DNA of 64,000 nucleotides from contig NC_086040.1 in NCBI RefSeq assembly GCF_036323735.1, forward strand, positions 7,718,568 to 7,782,567. The letters run 5' to 3'. The position numbers and the translations under genes were made by a program. The stretch is from Rattus norvegicus. Its lineage: Eukaryota > Chordata > Mammalia > Rodentia > Muridae. The notes beneath the pieces are model-generated. The model was not told the DNA's origin. It ran no database searches and was given only the letters and a program-made list of their open reading frames with translations. Below, one piece after another: positions 24,455-36,516 of the stretch (the first letter of the stretch is position 1; each line of letters starts with the position of its first letter).

Positions 24455-25860
24455 AAGAAGCCTACAGAGCTCTAAATAGACTTTACCAAAAAAGAAATTC
24501 CTCACATCATATGATAGTGAAAACACCAAATACATAAAATAAGGAAAGAAGTTTAAAAGCAATAAGGGAAAATGGTCAAGTAACATGTAAAGTCAGACCT
24601 ATGAGAATTACACAAGGTTTCTTACCAGATACTATGAAAGTCAGAAGATCCTGGACAGATATTCTCTACTCCATAAAAGAACACAAATGCCACTCCAGTC
24701 TAAGTAGCCAGGAAAATTCTCAATTAACACATATGGAATAACGAAGATATTCCATGACAGAACGAAATTTATACAGTATCTTTCTACAAATCCAGCCCTA
24801 CGAAAGATAATAGGTGGAAAACTCTAACAAAAGGAGGGAGACGACACCCTAGAAAAAGCAACAAACTAATCTTGCAATGAAACCAAAAGAAAAGAGACAA
24901 ACAAACATGAATCTACCTCTAAGAACAAAAATGACAGAATCAGCAATCACTATTCCTTAATATCTTTTAACAACAATGAGTCAATTCCCCAATAGAAAGA
25001 CATAGACTAACTGAATGGATTCATAAAGAGGACCCAGCTTTTGTTGCACGTAAAAAACACAACTCAGAGACAAAGACAGACACTACCTGAGAGTATTAGG
25101 CTAGAAAATAAATTTTGAAGCAAATGGTCTGATAGAAGGAAGGTGAAGTTGCCATTCTAATATGGAATATAATTGACTATCAACCAAAAGTTTTCCAAAC
25201 TGGAAAGGAGGGAAATTGCATATTTATTAAAAGAAAAACCCACCAATAGGAACTCTCAATTCTACATATGTATGCTCCAAATACATAGGCACCTGCATTC
25301 ATAAAAGATACCTTACTAAAGGTCAAAGCACCCATTTCTCCTCACATAATATTAGTGGGAGATTTCAACACCACATTCTCATCAATGGACAGATCATGGA
25401 AACATAAATTAAGCAGAGACCTAGACAAACTAACAGAAGTTTTGAACAAAATGGACTTTACAGATTTTTATAGAACATTTTATCCTAAAACAAAAGAATA
25501 TACCTTCTTCCCAGTACCTCATACTATTTTCTACAAAATTGATCATATTACCCATCACAAAACAGGTCTAAACAGATCCAAGAAGACTGAAATAAGTCCA
25601 TGTATCCTATCAAACCATGACGGACTAAGGCAGGTCTTCAATAGCTACAAAGACATGGGAGAGCCCACACATACATGGAAGTTGAACAGTGCTCTACTCA
25701 AAGATAACTTGTCAAGGAAGAAATAAAGAAAGTTTAAAGACTTTTTAGAATTTAATTAAAGTGATGTCACAACATACATATGCTCTACTCAAGAAATAAG
25801 GAACTTCTGGGGGAATCACCATTCCTTACCTCAACCAGTATTACAGGGAAATAGCGATTA

Positions 25861-25861
<1 letters not shown>

Positions 25862-25904
<43 letters not shown>

Positions 25905-25912
25905 ACAATAAC
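25862..25912. repeat. (CAA)n microsatellite
   Basis: About 50 bp of aac/caa triplets with one cga interruption, inside the L1 ORF2 C-terminal part. Confidence 0.93.
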
Positions 25913-27745
25913 ACAAAAACAGTTTAATTGTACAGAGCCAGGAATGTTGATAAGTGGAATAGAATTGAAGACTCCAAAACCAACACACACATCAATGGTC
26001 ACTTGATATTTGACAAAGAAGCTAAAACCATCCAATGAAAAAAAGATGTAGAAGTATGCAATTTCTATTCATTTCTATTGCCCTGTACAAATCTTCAGTC
26101 CAAGTGGATCAAAGACCTCTATATCAAACCCGATAAACTGAAACTAATAGAAGAAAAATAGAAAAGAGTCTTGATCACATGGGCACTGGGAAAATATTCC
26201 TGAACCAAACAAAACTGGTTTGTACTGTAAGATCAAGAATCAGAAACAAGACTTCATAAAACTGCAAAGCTTCTGTAAGACAAAGGACACTCTTATTAGG
26301 ACAAAACGGCAACCAAATGATTGGCAAAAGATCTTTGTTAATCCTACACCTAATACAGAGCTAATATCCAAAACATAAAAAGAACTCAAGAAGTTAGACA
26401 CCAGAGAGCCAAATAATCCTATGAAAAATGGGCTACGGAGCTAAACAGAGAATTCTCAACTAAGGAATATCAAATATCTGAGAAGTGTGAAGAAATGCTC
26501 AACATCCTTAGTCATCAAGGAAATAAAAATAAAAACAGTCCTGAGGTTCCACCTCACACCAGTCAGAATGGTTAAGTTCAAAAACTCAGGTGACAAGAGA
26601 TGGTCGTGAGGTTATGGAGAAAGAGCTCCTCCATTGTTGGAGGGATTGCAAACATGTATGATCACTCTGGAAATCATTCTGAAGTTTCCTGAGAAAATTG
26701 GATAGTGCCCTAACTGAGGACCCAGGTGTACCTGTACTCTGCATACACCCACAAGATGGTGCAACATACAACAAAGACACCTGCTCCACTATGCTCATAG
26801 CAGCCTGATTTATAATAGCCAGGAACTGGAAAGAATCCAGATGCTCTTCAACTGACGAATGGATACATAAAATGTGGTACATCTGTACAATGTTCTACTA
26901 CTCTGTTTTAAAAACAATGAATTCATGAAACTCATAGGCAAATGGATTGACCTAGAAAGCGTCACACTGAGTGAGGTAACCCAATCACAGTAAAAGACAC
27001 ATAGTGTGCACATTCTGATAAGTGGATTTTAGCCCAAAAGATCGAATTCGGCAAGGTACAATCCACAGACCACATGAAGTTCAAGAAAATAATCAAAGTG
27101 TGGAAGCTTCACTCCTTCTTGAAAGGGGGAACAAAAACATTCACAGGAGGGTATGTGGAGGCAAAGGTAGAAGCAAAAACTGATGGAACAGTTTTCATGC
27201 CCCACCTGTGGCCCATATACATATATACATTCAACAAAAGTATATAAGATTGATGAAGCTAAGAAGTGCATGCTGACTGGAACTGGATGTAGATCTCTCC
27301 TGAGAGACAAAGCCAGAATGGGTCAAATTCATAGTTGAATGCTAGCAGCAAAACATTAATCTGACAATGGACCACTTGTTGGAGGAATTACAGAAGTGAT
27401 TGGAAGACCTGAAGGGGCTTGCAACCTCATCAGACAACAATGCCCAACAACAAAAGGTCCCAGGCAGTAAAGCATCACCCAAAGTATATACATGGATTGA
27501 CTCCTGGGTGTACATGCATATGTAGCACAGGATGGCATTTTTGGGCACCAAAGACAGGAAAAGCCCTTAGTCCTTCCAAATGTGGACTCCTAGTATAAGG
27601 AAGGTCAGAAATACTAGACAGGTGGATTGATGAGAATGGGAACACCATTATTGAAAAATGGGAGGGAGAGCAGATAGGGGTCTTATGAACAGGAAACCAG
27701 GAAAGGGAATATTTGAAATTTAAATTAAAAAAATCCAATAAATGA

Positions 27746-30414
27746 AAAGAGTATACTCAGATTCCTTTGAATAGGTGGAGGCATATCTAGTTTCACTGCG
27801 TGCAGAAGAGGAATTGTTGCTCTCCCTCCAGGAACAGGAGATAGATTTTTGATTTTCTAAAGTAGAAGGGTGAAATAGGGTCTCCCTTGGACTGTATGGA
27901 ATGTGCATAGCTTCTCTTCCTCTTATGTCTGGAGCACTATTGAGCAGAAGTTGAAGGTTGATTGATACCTTGAAAATTATAGAACATTCCAGCCACACAC
28001 TACTTCAGCAACTCCAAACTGGAAATCACACTAAAGAAGACACATCTGAATGTCCATGGTAGGCAGTCAACAGTCTTAGAAGTCTTGGAGGAGACTCTAA
28101 TGCAGTAGTCTTAGGTTCAGTGTCTTGTTCAAATATATGTTCATCTACACATTCCTTGCATGTGAAAGGACATCTCTGTGTAAGGGAACACAATGAAGAC
28201 AATAGTCTGATTTATGCTTGCTCTTAGAGTCTTGTTTGAGACCTCAGTCCAGATTTCTCTGAGATTTCTTAGGTCAGAACAGTGTTTCCCAGGCCAGTAA
28301 GCTTAGAAATTGTAGAAAGGAAATGCACTTAGAAGACATGGAATCTGTCATACTTCGTTGGCCTCTTGCAGCCCCCTTTATTGTGAACGTCTAAATCTTC
28401 CTGTTTAAGATGGTGGGGAGAGGGACCTTGGGCAATTTTGCACAGAAGTAGGATTGTTGTGTTCCTCATCAAAAAGGTAATGTGCCATACTTCATGGGAA
28501 AAAGTTGTTATTGCACCCAGGTCATCTCTGGGATTTCTGAGAAAATGTGTAAAAACGCTTCTATACTTATTTGTTTGAGAGGAAAAATCTTTAGCTATTT
28601 TTAATATAATAAGAAAGACCATTTCAAACTGGAGAAAATGTAAGTTACTTGTGGAGCAAAGGAAGTTCCACTATTGCTTGATCAGCTTCCTATTCTTTTT
28701 CAGTATTTAGAATATCCATATATTTTTGTGCCATTTGAAAGTTCAGGAAGCAATTCTTAGATTATTCCAACAAGTTGTATTGTATGCCAACATATGTCTT
28801 TTGCTTATGAAAATTTTGGTCAGATAAGAAAAGGTCAAGGCCCATTTCTTCTGTGGAGGAATGTCTCAGAATACATGTAGCAGGAAGAAGTTTGGATGTA
28901 ATCCTAGAGAGTTGGCATATAACAGGCTCACAAAATCAATACAAGAAGCACTATTGACTCCTTACAAGAGAGGGTAGGCATGAGTCCCCCTTGGGCAAAA
29001 GTAGATATTTCAAGCCAAAGTGGGCATTTGGTGAAAGTCTTCTTGCCCACTATACAGAGGGGAATGTTGAAATACTTGTGAGTAGATGCCTAGTGTCTAA
29101 TGCTCATAGGGAGATGGAGTGACACTGAAGCCCTTCTATGAAAGGATGACATTTACAGATCCCATGGACAGAAGTTGTGAATTTGAGAACCACTGGAACA
29201 AAGGGAGTCATAATTATTTCCCTGTTAGAGCAAGCTTTGAATGTGAGACACAGTTAAGTGTAATTTTTGTCCCGTCTTTCATTACAGTAGCATGGTTTAG
29301 AACCATTCTTCATCAATTACTGTAGTTATTGAGGACCTTTTTGACTGGAAGTAGAGTTTGAGACCTGTGGTGCTAGAGATTTTCTTGTGCCCCGTCAGTC
29401 TTATAAGATATATAATGATCCCTTTTATATACAGAAGGTACATTTGATATATAGTGGACAAAAATTGATCTAAAACTCTGTTTTTTAGGAGTAGAATATT
29501 AAAGCAGACTTAGAGTCTGATTAAAGTCCCAAACCTCTTTAAAGATAAGTGAGTGTCAAGCCTCCCTTGAGCAGGAAAGCTAGGGCTAGTTCACATATTC
29601 CCATCTGCAGTTACATTATGGTAGGCCTGAAAGGAATCCAAGCATTATCATTATTCAACAGTCATGATTGTCAGCATCTAAGTCCTCTTGAATATAATCA
29701 ACAACTATGTGAGTATAAGCACGAATGACAGTATATAGGACAGATGACGAAATTTCAGAATCTGTTAACACAGATCATAATTAAGTGAAGTACCTTTGGT
29801 CACACCTGTATTTTCTTAGTGGTCATATTTAGAAGGACATGATCTAAAGCTCCCTATTATAGGGTTATGTTTGAGGCCCATATGAAGTTGTAAGGTGCTC
29901 TAACGACTCTTTAATCTTGGTCCCCTTGGGCAAATGAAAATTCTGAGATGTCAATAGTGAACTCCAGTCATTCTTACAACTGACCTTGGACAGAAGGGGA
30001 TGGTGTAAGTTATTTTTGTCACTGAATAAAGGCCTGAAGGCCACCAATCAAAGTGGAGTGCTGATTCCCCTTCCTCTAAAGGGGATGGTGTGAGATGGCT
30101 AGGAAATAGGTGCAATTTGAGTAACCTGTGTTCATAAGTGCAACTTATAGGGACATTCTGAACTGCTTTGATTAATGAGAAAGTGCCTGGCCATTTTAAA
30201 CCATTTAGCAAGATCCAGTCACCTAACTGTGCAGAAGGGAAAATTCTAGCTTATCTTTGGTAGTTGGGAAACAGTATGGTATTGCATAATTTTCTTCCAA
30301 ATATTCTTCCCAGCTTTCATTATCCATGTAATTTATAGACTGTTGAGAAGAGTACATGAAGCACTCATCATGCTCCTCCATTAGAGTAAGTGATTGTCTG
30401 AACTCTGATATTCC

Positions 30415-30487
<73 letters not shown>

Positions 30488-33400
30488 CATGGAAACATTG
30501 CATTAGTGACACACATGTGTAGTAAGATTGCATATATGTTAGTTTTAGTTTTCTATACTCTGCCCTCTGATCTACACCAAGAATCTTATGATGTCCCACT
30601 TGGCAATTGCAATTATGATTGCCTGGCAATATTAGTCAAGATTGGCACTTAAGTAAAATGAGTTTAAATCAGGTATAAGATGCCCTTGTAATAAAGTGAT
30701 CCTCTTAGGCTTACAGAGCTAGAGGCTAGAACCAAAGCTTCTCACAAGATAGATGGAATGAATGAGATCTTCTTGGCCATAGGACCCAAACCTGAGGTAT
30801 CTGTGTGATCAGTGTTCCATAGCACATGCACTCTTGACCAGGAACTCGATGCCTATAGTTTTTGTGGTTGAAGGAGTAAATCATTGCCTCATTTTGTACT
30901 ACATTGAACTGCATGTTAGTGAATGTGACTCTGGCTTCTACAGAGGGAAGGCATAAGGCTTAATTAGTCTGTGGCCTCTTCAGTCAGAATAGAAGTGACT
31001 TAGGCCCACTTTCAAAGAAACAAAGTTTGGGAGTCTTTCCTTTATATGAGTACTTGAGAGGACATAAGGCAAACAGGGACTTTGTGGAGTAGACCTACTT
31101 GTAGGAGGGAGGTCTGACATTCTGTTCAATGACTTAGGTAACTGGGGAAAAAGGAAACTCTTGGCCCCTTATAAGAAAAAACATTGAGATCTGATTGTGT
31201 AATAGTATGTGTTAGAAAACCTTTGGAGGTAGGGTTGGTGGCATGCAACATCCTGTGAAACATGGATCTACCTAGTACCCTATTCACTGGAGGAAGTTCC
31301 CAACAATACCCTTCAATTTCTAACACTCCTTTAGTTGTTAGATATTTTACATCTTGTGTTTTGTCTGGGGAAGTTCAGGTATCTTCCCAAGCCTTTTTTA
31401 AACAGCCTGCATGACTGTCTCTGGCTAGGTCTCCTCCTTCAGTTTGTCTTAATATGTCCATATATGGGCAGCAACAAAGGGTCCACTTGATTTCTAGTGA
31501 TTGGATTGAAGAGCATTACATGGGACTCAGTCAATGATTCTACATATAGGACCTGGAACCTCAAACCTGAGTGGAAGATCATATTTCCCTGTGCACTATG
31601 GTAAAGGGTAAAAGGCTTGAATCTCTACTATTTAGAGTATATCCATGGAAGGTATTTCAAAGCCATAAGAAAATGCTTTAGAATACAAGGTATGGCACAT
31701 TATTATTCGAAAGAGCATGTCTCATGTCACCTTGTTAATAAAGTCATGTGAGAGTTTCCTTTGGTCGAAGACAGTGGTTCACATTATTCCATACAGAAGC
31801 GGGCATGATCCAAGGCCACATGGTCAGGGAAGGAGTCACATCCTCATTCAGTATAGCTCTCAGGCCTCTTCAAAGAGGAAGGGGTCTGTGACGTATCTCA
31901 CAACAGGAGAGTTCTGAGATGAGATTCTCAAAATGGGAAGTTATGAGAAAATCTTTAACAAAAGTGAAATCCTGAATGAATGGGTTCACAACATGGAGGT
32001 TGCTAGTTATAGTTTGAAGAAAAGAATTATCTACTTCACCCATGGTCAGCAGGGGAAGTATCTCGGCTACATTGTGTCCTGGAGCAATGTTCTGACTCTT
32101 CCTCAGTACCTTCTAAGTATATTCCCTTTATGTATACCCTATATATCTTTGAGTCCATTCAATGTTCACAACAACAGTGGTTATGCAAGCCGTGATGTTT
32201 CTTCAAGGTTGTCTTCACCTGCACACATATTTGAATAAAAGATAGGAATGGTGCATTTTTTGATGACCAACTTTAAGTCACATGGTATAAGAGTCAATTT
32301 TTCTTTCTATCTTCTGTACTAGTATCTAAAGGCAGAGTAATATGAGATACCATTGGTTGCATGTATTGTACGAATATCTTGAATAAAGAAGTTAGCTTTT
32401 AATCAAACTTAGTTAATAGGGCTGTATGTGAGGCATAGGCAAAAGGGCAGTGCTAGTGATTCTTTAGTTTTACAGGTACTCCTGAATTCCCCTAGTGCAC
32501 AGGGTGGAGGTGTGAGATACCCGATGTGCACTGGGACTAATTTCTTTCATTAGATTTTGATTTCCCAGGGCTCCATTTTCAGAATCTGAAGGTCTAAAAT
32601 TGACGTTGTGAATAGAAGTAGACAATTGGCCCACAACACCTCTGGAAACACAGAGAATGTTAGATGTTCTTTCATGTAGACTGAATGGAATAAAGCTCCC
32701 TTGGTCTGGCAGCCCTTTGAGGAGGAAAGACAAGACCACCTGATGGGAATAGGAATATACAAGGGACATGTAAGGCTTCAAACAGGTTTTAGACCAACTT
32801 GGCAATAGGCTCTAGGGCAATATTATTCTTATAGGAGTACTGACATGCTCTACAATATAATAAGAAGGAGTAATTTAACACTGGGTAAAGTGAACCCCAT
32901 GTAAGAGAGGAAAACACTAATGTCCTATTGAAAATGAAGAGAAACTTCTTCATGCATAGGGTATAGTTGCCACATACACTTCTGTCAACAGAAATGGTCC
33001 CTGGTACATTATACAGAGGATAAAGTTTCCAGCAGTAATCATAAGTTTCCAATTCTCATTCAGAGTTTTATATATTCATAGCTTCTGTTAATGCAGGAAA
33101 GAAAAGACAGGAACATATGTCTTCTTTCAAAGGCTTTGGATAACTGTTGCAGGCTAGGTTAATTCTTCCGGTTTGTTCAGCTGTGCTGATCTAAGCAAAA
33201 ATGTTGAAATTATTATATTTCTATTGATTTGCCTGAATGCAGGTGACAAGGGTTATAAACTCTTATTCTAAACTTGGACTCTGGGACCTCAAACTGGATT
33301 GGAGTAGAGTCCATGGTTTATAGAAGGAGTCACTTTTTGAAATATCTATGATCAGTTAGGTATATGACTACTTTTTTAATTCATGGCCCTATTGTTCAGA

Positions 33401-36119
33401 GAGAACATGTTAGGAGGATAGGGAAGAACAAAATTTCACAGAATCCTTCAGGTAAAAGTTTACCTTATGAATTGTTAGAAGGTAATCAAGTATAACTGCC
33501 TTCACAGTCCAGAATACCCAAGTGTTTGGGGACTCTGAGGTGTGCATGACAGCAATTAGAGAATTGTCTCTTACAAATTGTGTGGTACTCTCTGGCTCTA
33601 TGTTCTTCATAAGCTGTTCAGCAGCAGGGTAGACATGGGCAACAAACCTGGAACTGATTCATTTCAAGTGACAAACCTTAAAGACTAAAGATTAGGGGTC
33701 AGGTTTGCACTGTCATGTCTGAGGACATCATTTCAATGTGGTCTGCCATCCCTTCAAACATTTATGTATGCCTGGCCACCCAGGTCAGAAAGGAAACATT
33801 AAAACCTCTTAGAAGAATAGAACTGAGATGCTATATAGAAGTAGATTCTCTGAAGAAACACTTGTCAGGGGATATTGATTTAATGTTTACTTGAGAAAAA
33901 AGAAACATCTGTATGAATTTTGATTTCAGTGGCTTCTTTGTACATTTTTTAACCAGAAGAATTTGTATTGAGCCCCGTACAACTTTAAGGGTATGTCTAG
34001 AATTTCCTCATTCAAAGAAAGTTGAATATATGCATCTTCCTTGATAGAATATATTTGTCAGGGGCTCTTCACTGCATCACAATTCAGCCTCCAGTTTACC
34101 TTGAACTTAAGGAGAAACTTGGGAAACTTTAGGAAACATATGTGTGGCTCAGTCTCTAATATCAGGAAGTCGTGTGGCTTTTCTCACCCTAAATTAATGT
34201 CTAAACCTCCTTTGGACAAATTAGAATGATCTGAAGAAACCTGTCCTTCAGGGATAAGATATGTTGCCTACTTAATCAAATGTAGAAGGGGTACGTATCC
34301 CTGAGAAGAGAAGAGTTGCTGATGTCCCTGTGACAGGAGAGATGATCAGAGTATTCAAATTCTCATAATATTTGAGCTAAATTAAATTGCTTACCATAGC
34401 TCATGAGGTTCGAGCATTACCTCACCTTCTAAGTGTACTTCACAGTGTAGCATATCCACATATTTAGCTGAGTCTGCAAAAGACTAAGTAAAGATCCCAT
34501 GATTCATGTAGAGCTGAGGGTGTCCTAAGCATGATTACCTCCAAAGATCTATATTCAACATACAAGATTAGGGCACCAGACTGATGATTTCACAACATGT
34601 CATGTGACTTTACTCAAGTAACTACCATAAGGTCCCTGGATTTACTCACTTCTTTTGGATTTCTGTGAAGCTTGACCAGAGGGAGCAATTCTTCTTGGTC
34701 CAAAATAAAATATCCCATGGATCCCAGGCAGAAGGGATTCTTCTGAGAGACCATTGGGTCAAATGCGTAAGTTTAAGACCCAATTATCCAGAGTAGAAAA
34801 AAAATACCAATGTTTTTGAAAGGAGAAAGGTCTCAATCCTGTTGGACAGTAGAGGACTACCACTGCTTACGGTATATAAAAGAAGATGGTCCCTCACTCC
34901 AGGCCTCCATATCTTCAGAGAATTCAAGACAATTCTTATCTCCGAGGCCTCCACTCCAGACTTCACAGCAATCTGAGGTTTCTTCTGAGATGTTGTGTCA
35001 AAGTCCCTGGATCTATTCCCTATTTAGACTTACTATAAGCAACACAGCTGAGGTTGTGAGGGACATTGACCTTTCAGGTGAGAAGCTTAGATAAATGGCT
35101 TTTGATCCAGGTGGGTGGTTTTATTCATTGGCCATGGGACTACAATCCATAGTTTTCTGAGATTTCTTAGTGGTGAAAGTTGTATTTGCTATCCAATAAG
35201 GTCTGAGGAACAAGTTTTGGTATCTATTATTTGAATGGTATACCTTAGTCAGTCATGAACAAAGTGAGAATTTCCTATGGATTCTTCTTCACAAGGATTC
35301 AGTCTCTGGTACACTACAGCAGAGGCTGAAGGTTTGAGACACACTCCTTAGCTACAAGGTCAATTCTATAGCTTGCTTCATCAGAGGGGCATGTGTCAGA
35401 CCTCTCCAGTGCAGAGGAAGAATAAAGTGTTTTTATTGAAGGGCAGCTGACTCCTTTGTGAAAACATTAAAGTCAGGGGCTACTATGATTAGAGGAAAGA
35501 AGCCTAAGGCCCTCTCCAGAGGACATTCCAACTGGGTTACAGCCCCCTTGAAGTCATGGTATAGTTTACTTGTGAGAGGGCATGAATTGTGAAGTTATTA
35601 GCTGTAGGAATAAATTTTCCTGGCTGTATAAGGCATATCTCAGTCACTGTTGTGATTTCATTAATTCTGTTGTAAGCTGATATTAAAAGGGCTATATTTG
35701 TGTCCTTCTTAAGACTTTGTTGAGATCTGAAGTTCTTTGCTTATTATGTCACATGCCACAGAACCTCTTCAAACACTGGAAACCTATGTGACATCTTTGT
35801 TCTAAAGTCATAACTCTGAGGTAAATTTGAACAATAAGTAAATGTCTGAGGTTGTGGAACAGTGGAAATCCATCGTTCCTGGTTGAGGAGGTTTGAAAAC
35901 CTGGTGAAGCTGAGGGATGTAGGCATTTCAACTGACTCTAGGGAAACAGGGTAGGTAACTTGCCCAAAAGCCTCCATAGATCTGTGACCATCTGTCATGC
36001 CAAGGTGGCACTCAAGGTCCTTATCAGGTAGAGGAGACGATCACAGGTTATGAAGGCTCAAGACAGATCTCCCTTATAAGGAGGTACATAAAACCCTGGA
36101 GACTTACCCATTAATTTGC
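27746..36119 (-). repeat. Degenerate 30-bp coding-type array, middle segment
   Basis: Continuation of the array to the right of the L1. Units of about 30 bp remain visible: near 30,968, 30,998 and 31,028 three successive units begin gcctctt, gcccact and tctttcc. Frequent plus-strand words are 'cttgggca', 'ggacct', 'cctttgg' and 'agaagg'. No minus-strand frame above 111 codons survives (32,470-32,805), and the Ser/Gln register is mostly lost, so this part is more eroded than 49.5-58 kb. I see no other gene. It is interrupted by a TA microsatellite at 30,417, and its right end is the ERV insertion point. Confidence 0.6.
30417..30483. repeat. (AT)n microsatellite, long and pure
   Basis: About 66 bp of uninterrupted AT, inside the 30-bp array. 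Long TA tracts are prone to cruciform formation and assembly error. Confidence 0.97.
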
Positions 36120-36495
36120 TGTAAAGGGCTGCTTTAACATTCGCCACCACAAGATGGCGCTGCCTTCCAGTGTGCCCCAAATGGAAGGCCAGGATAGCCT
36201 CTGCCATTCCAAGATGGCATTGGCCTCTACCGCGCCAGCACTTCCTTTCAGGAAGTTAACTGTGTGCGCATGTGCAAGAGTGCCTAAGTGCCAGGTCTTT
36301 GCCCACTCCAGGGCGTGCCTTATGAGATCATGGGTGAGCGACCAATCAGGTATGGATGCGCCATGCTAGGGTGTATATAAGCTGCGCCATGTGGGTGCAC
36401 GTCACTCTCTTTAAGATTTAATAAAAGGTTTTGGCTGCCGCAAGGATTTGTATGTCTCCGCGTGTTTTCTTGCTGGCAAGGATGCATGTGGGATA
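36120..36495 (+). repeat. 5' LTR of provirus A
   Basis: Starts TGTAAAGGG and ends GGGATA (probably a decayed GGGACA). Visible parts are AAGATGGCG (YY1-type motif, 36,151-36,159), CCAAT (36,342-36,346), TATATAA (36,374-36,380) and the polyadenylation signal AATAAA (36,420-36,425). The opening 'cattcgccaccacaagatgg' resembles IAP LTRs. A 71-codon plus frame (36,154-36,369) within it is not a gene. Confidence 0.9.
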
Positions 36496-36497
36496 TT

Positions 36498-36516
36498 TGG
36501 TGCCGAGAACCCAGGA
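36498..36516 (+). promoter_or_regulatory. Primer-binding site, tRNA-Phe-like (provirus A)
   Basis: TGGTGCCGAGAACCCAGGA, three bases after the 5' LTR. It matches the IAP-type tRNA-Phe site apart from one extra G and one G-to-A change. Confidence 0.75.

Larger units (their letters stand above)
24000..27745 (+). mobile_element. L1 element, sense, with large internal deletion
   Basis: A sense L1. ORF1 sequence runs from about 24,100 to 24,860 (for example 'aggtcaagtaacatgtaaag'-like and 'ccagatactatgaaagtcag' words). The ORF2 start is near 24,910. The endonuclease domain survives in a 123-codon frame at 25,355-25,726, which contains MGDFNTTFSS and KIDHI. The sequence then jumps near 25,750 to the ORF2 C-terminal region, so most of the RT domain is missing. 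The 3' UTR runs to the A-rich end near 27,745. The left edge is approximate. It interrupts the 30-bp array. Confidence 0.88.

Noticed and set aside
25785..26035. Cys- or Val-rich minus frames
   Set aside because: They translate the CAA microsatellite in L1.
26586..27310. Minus-strand frames of 67-98 codons
   Set aside because: They are antisense to the L1 ORF2 end and 3' UTR.
30356..30652. 98-codon frame with alternating Tyr-Ile
   Set aside because: Translation through the pure AT microsatellite; frames on both strands show the same artefact.
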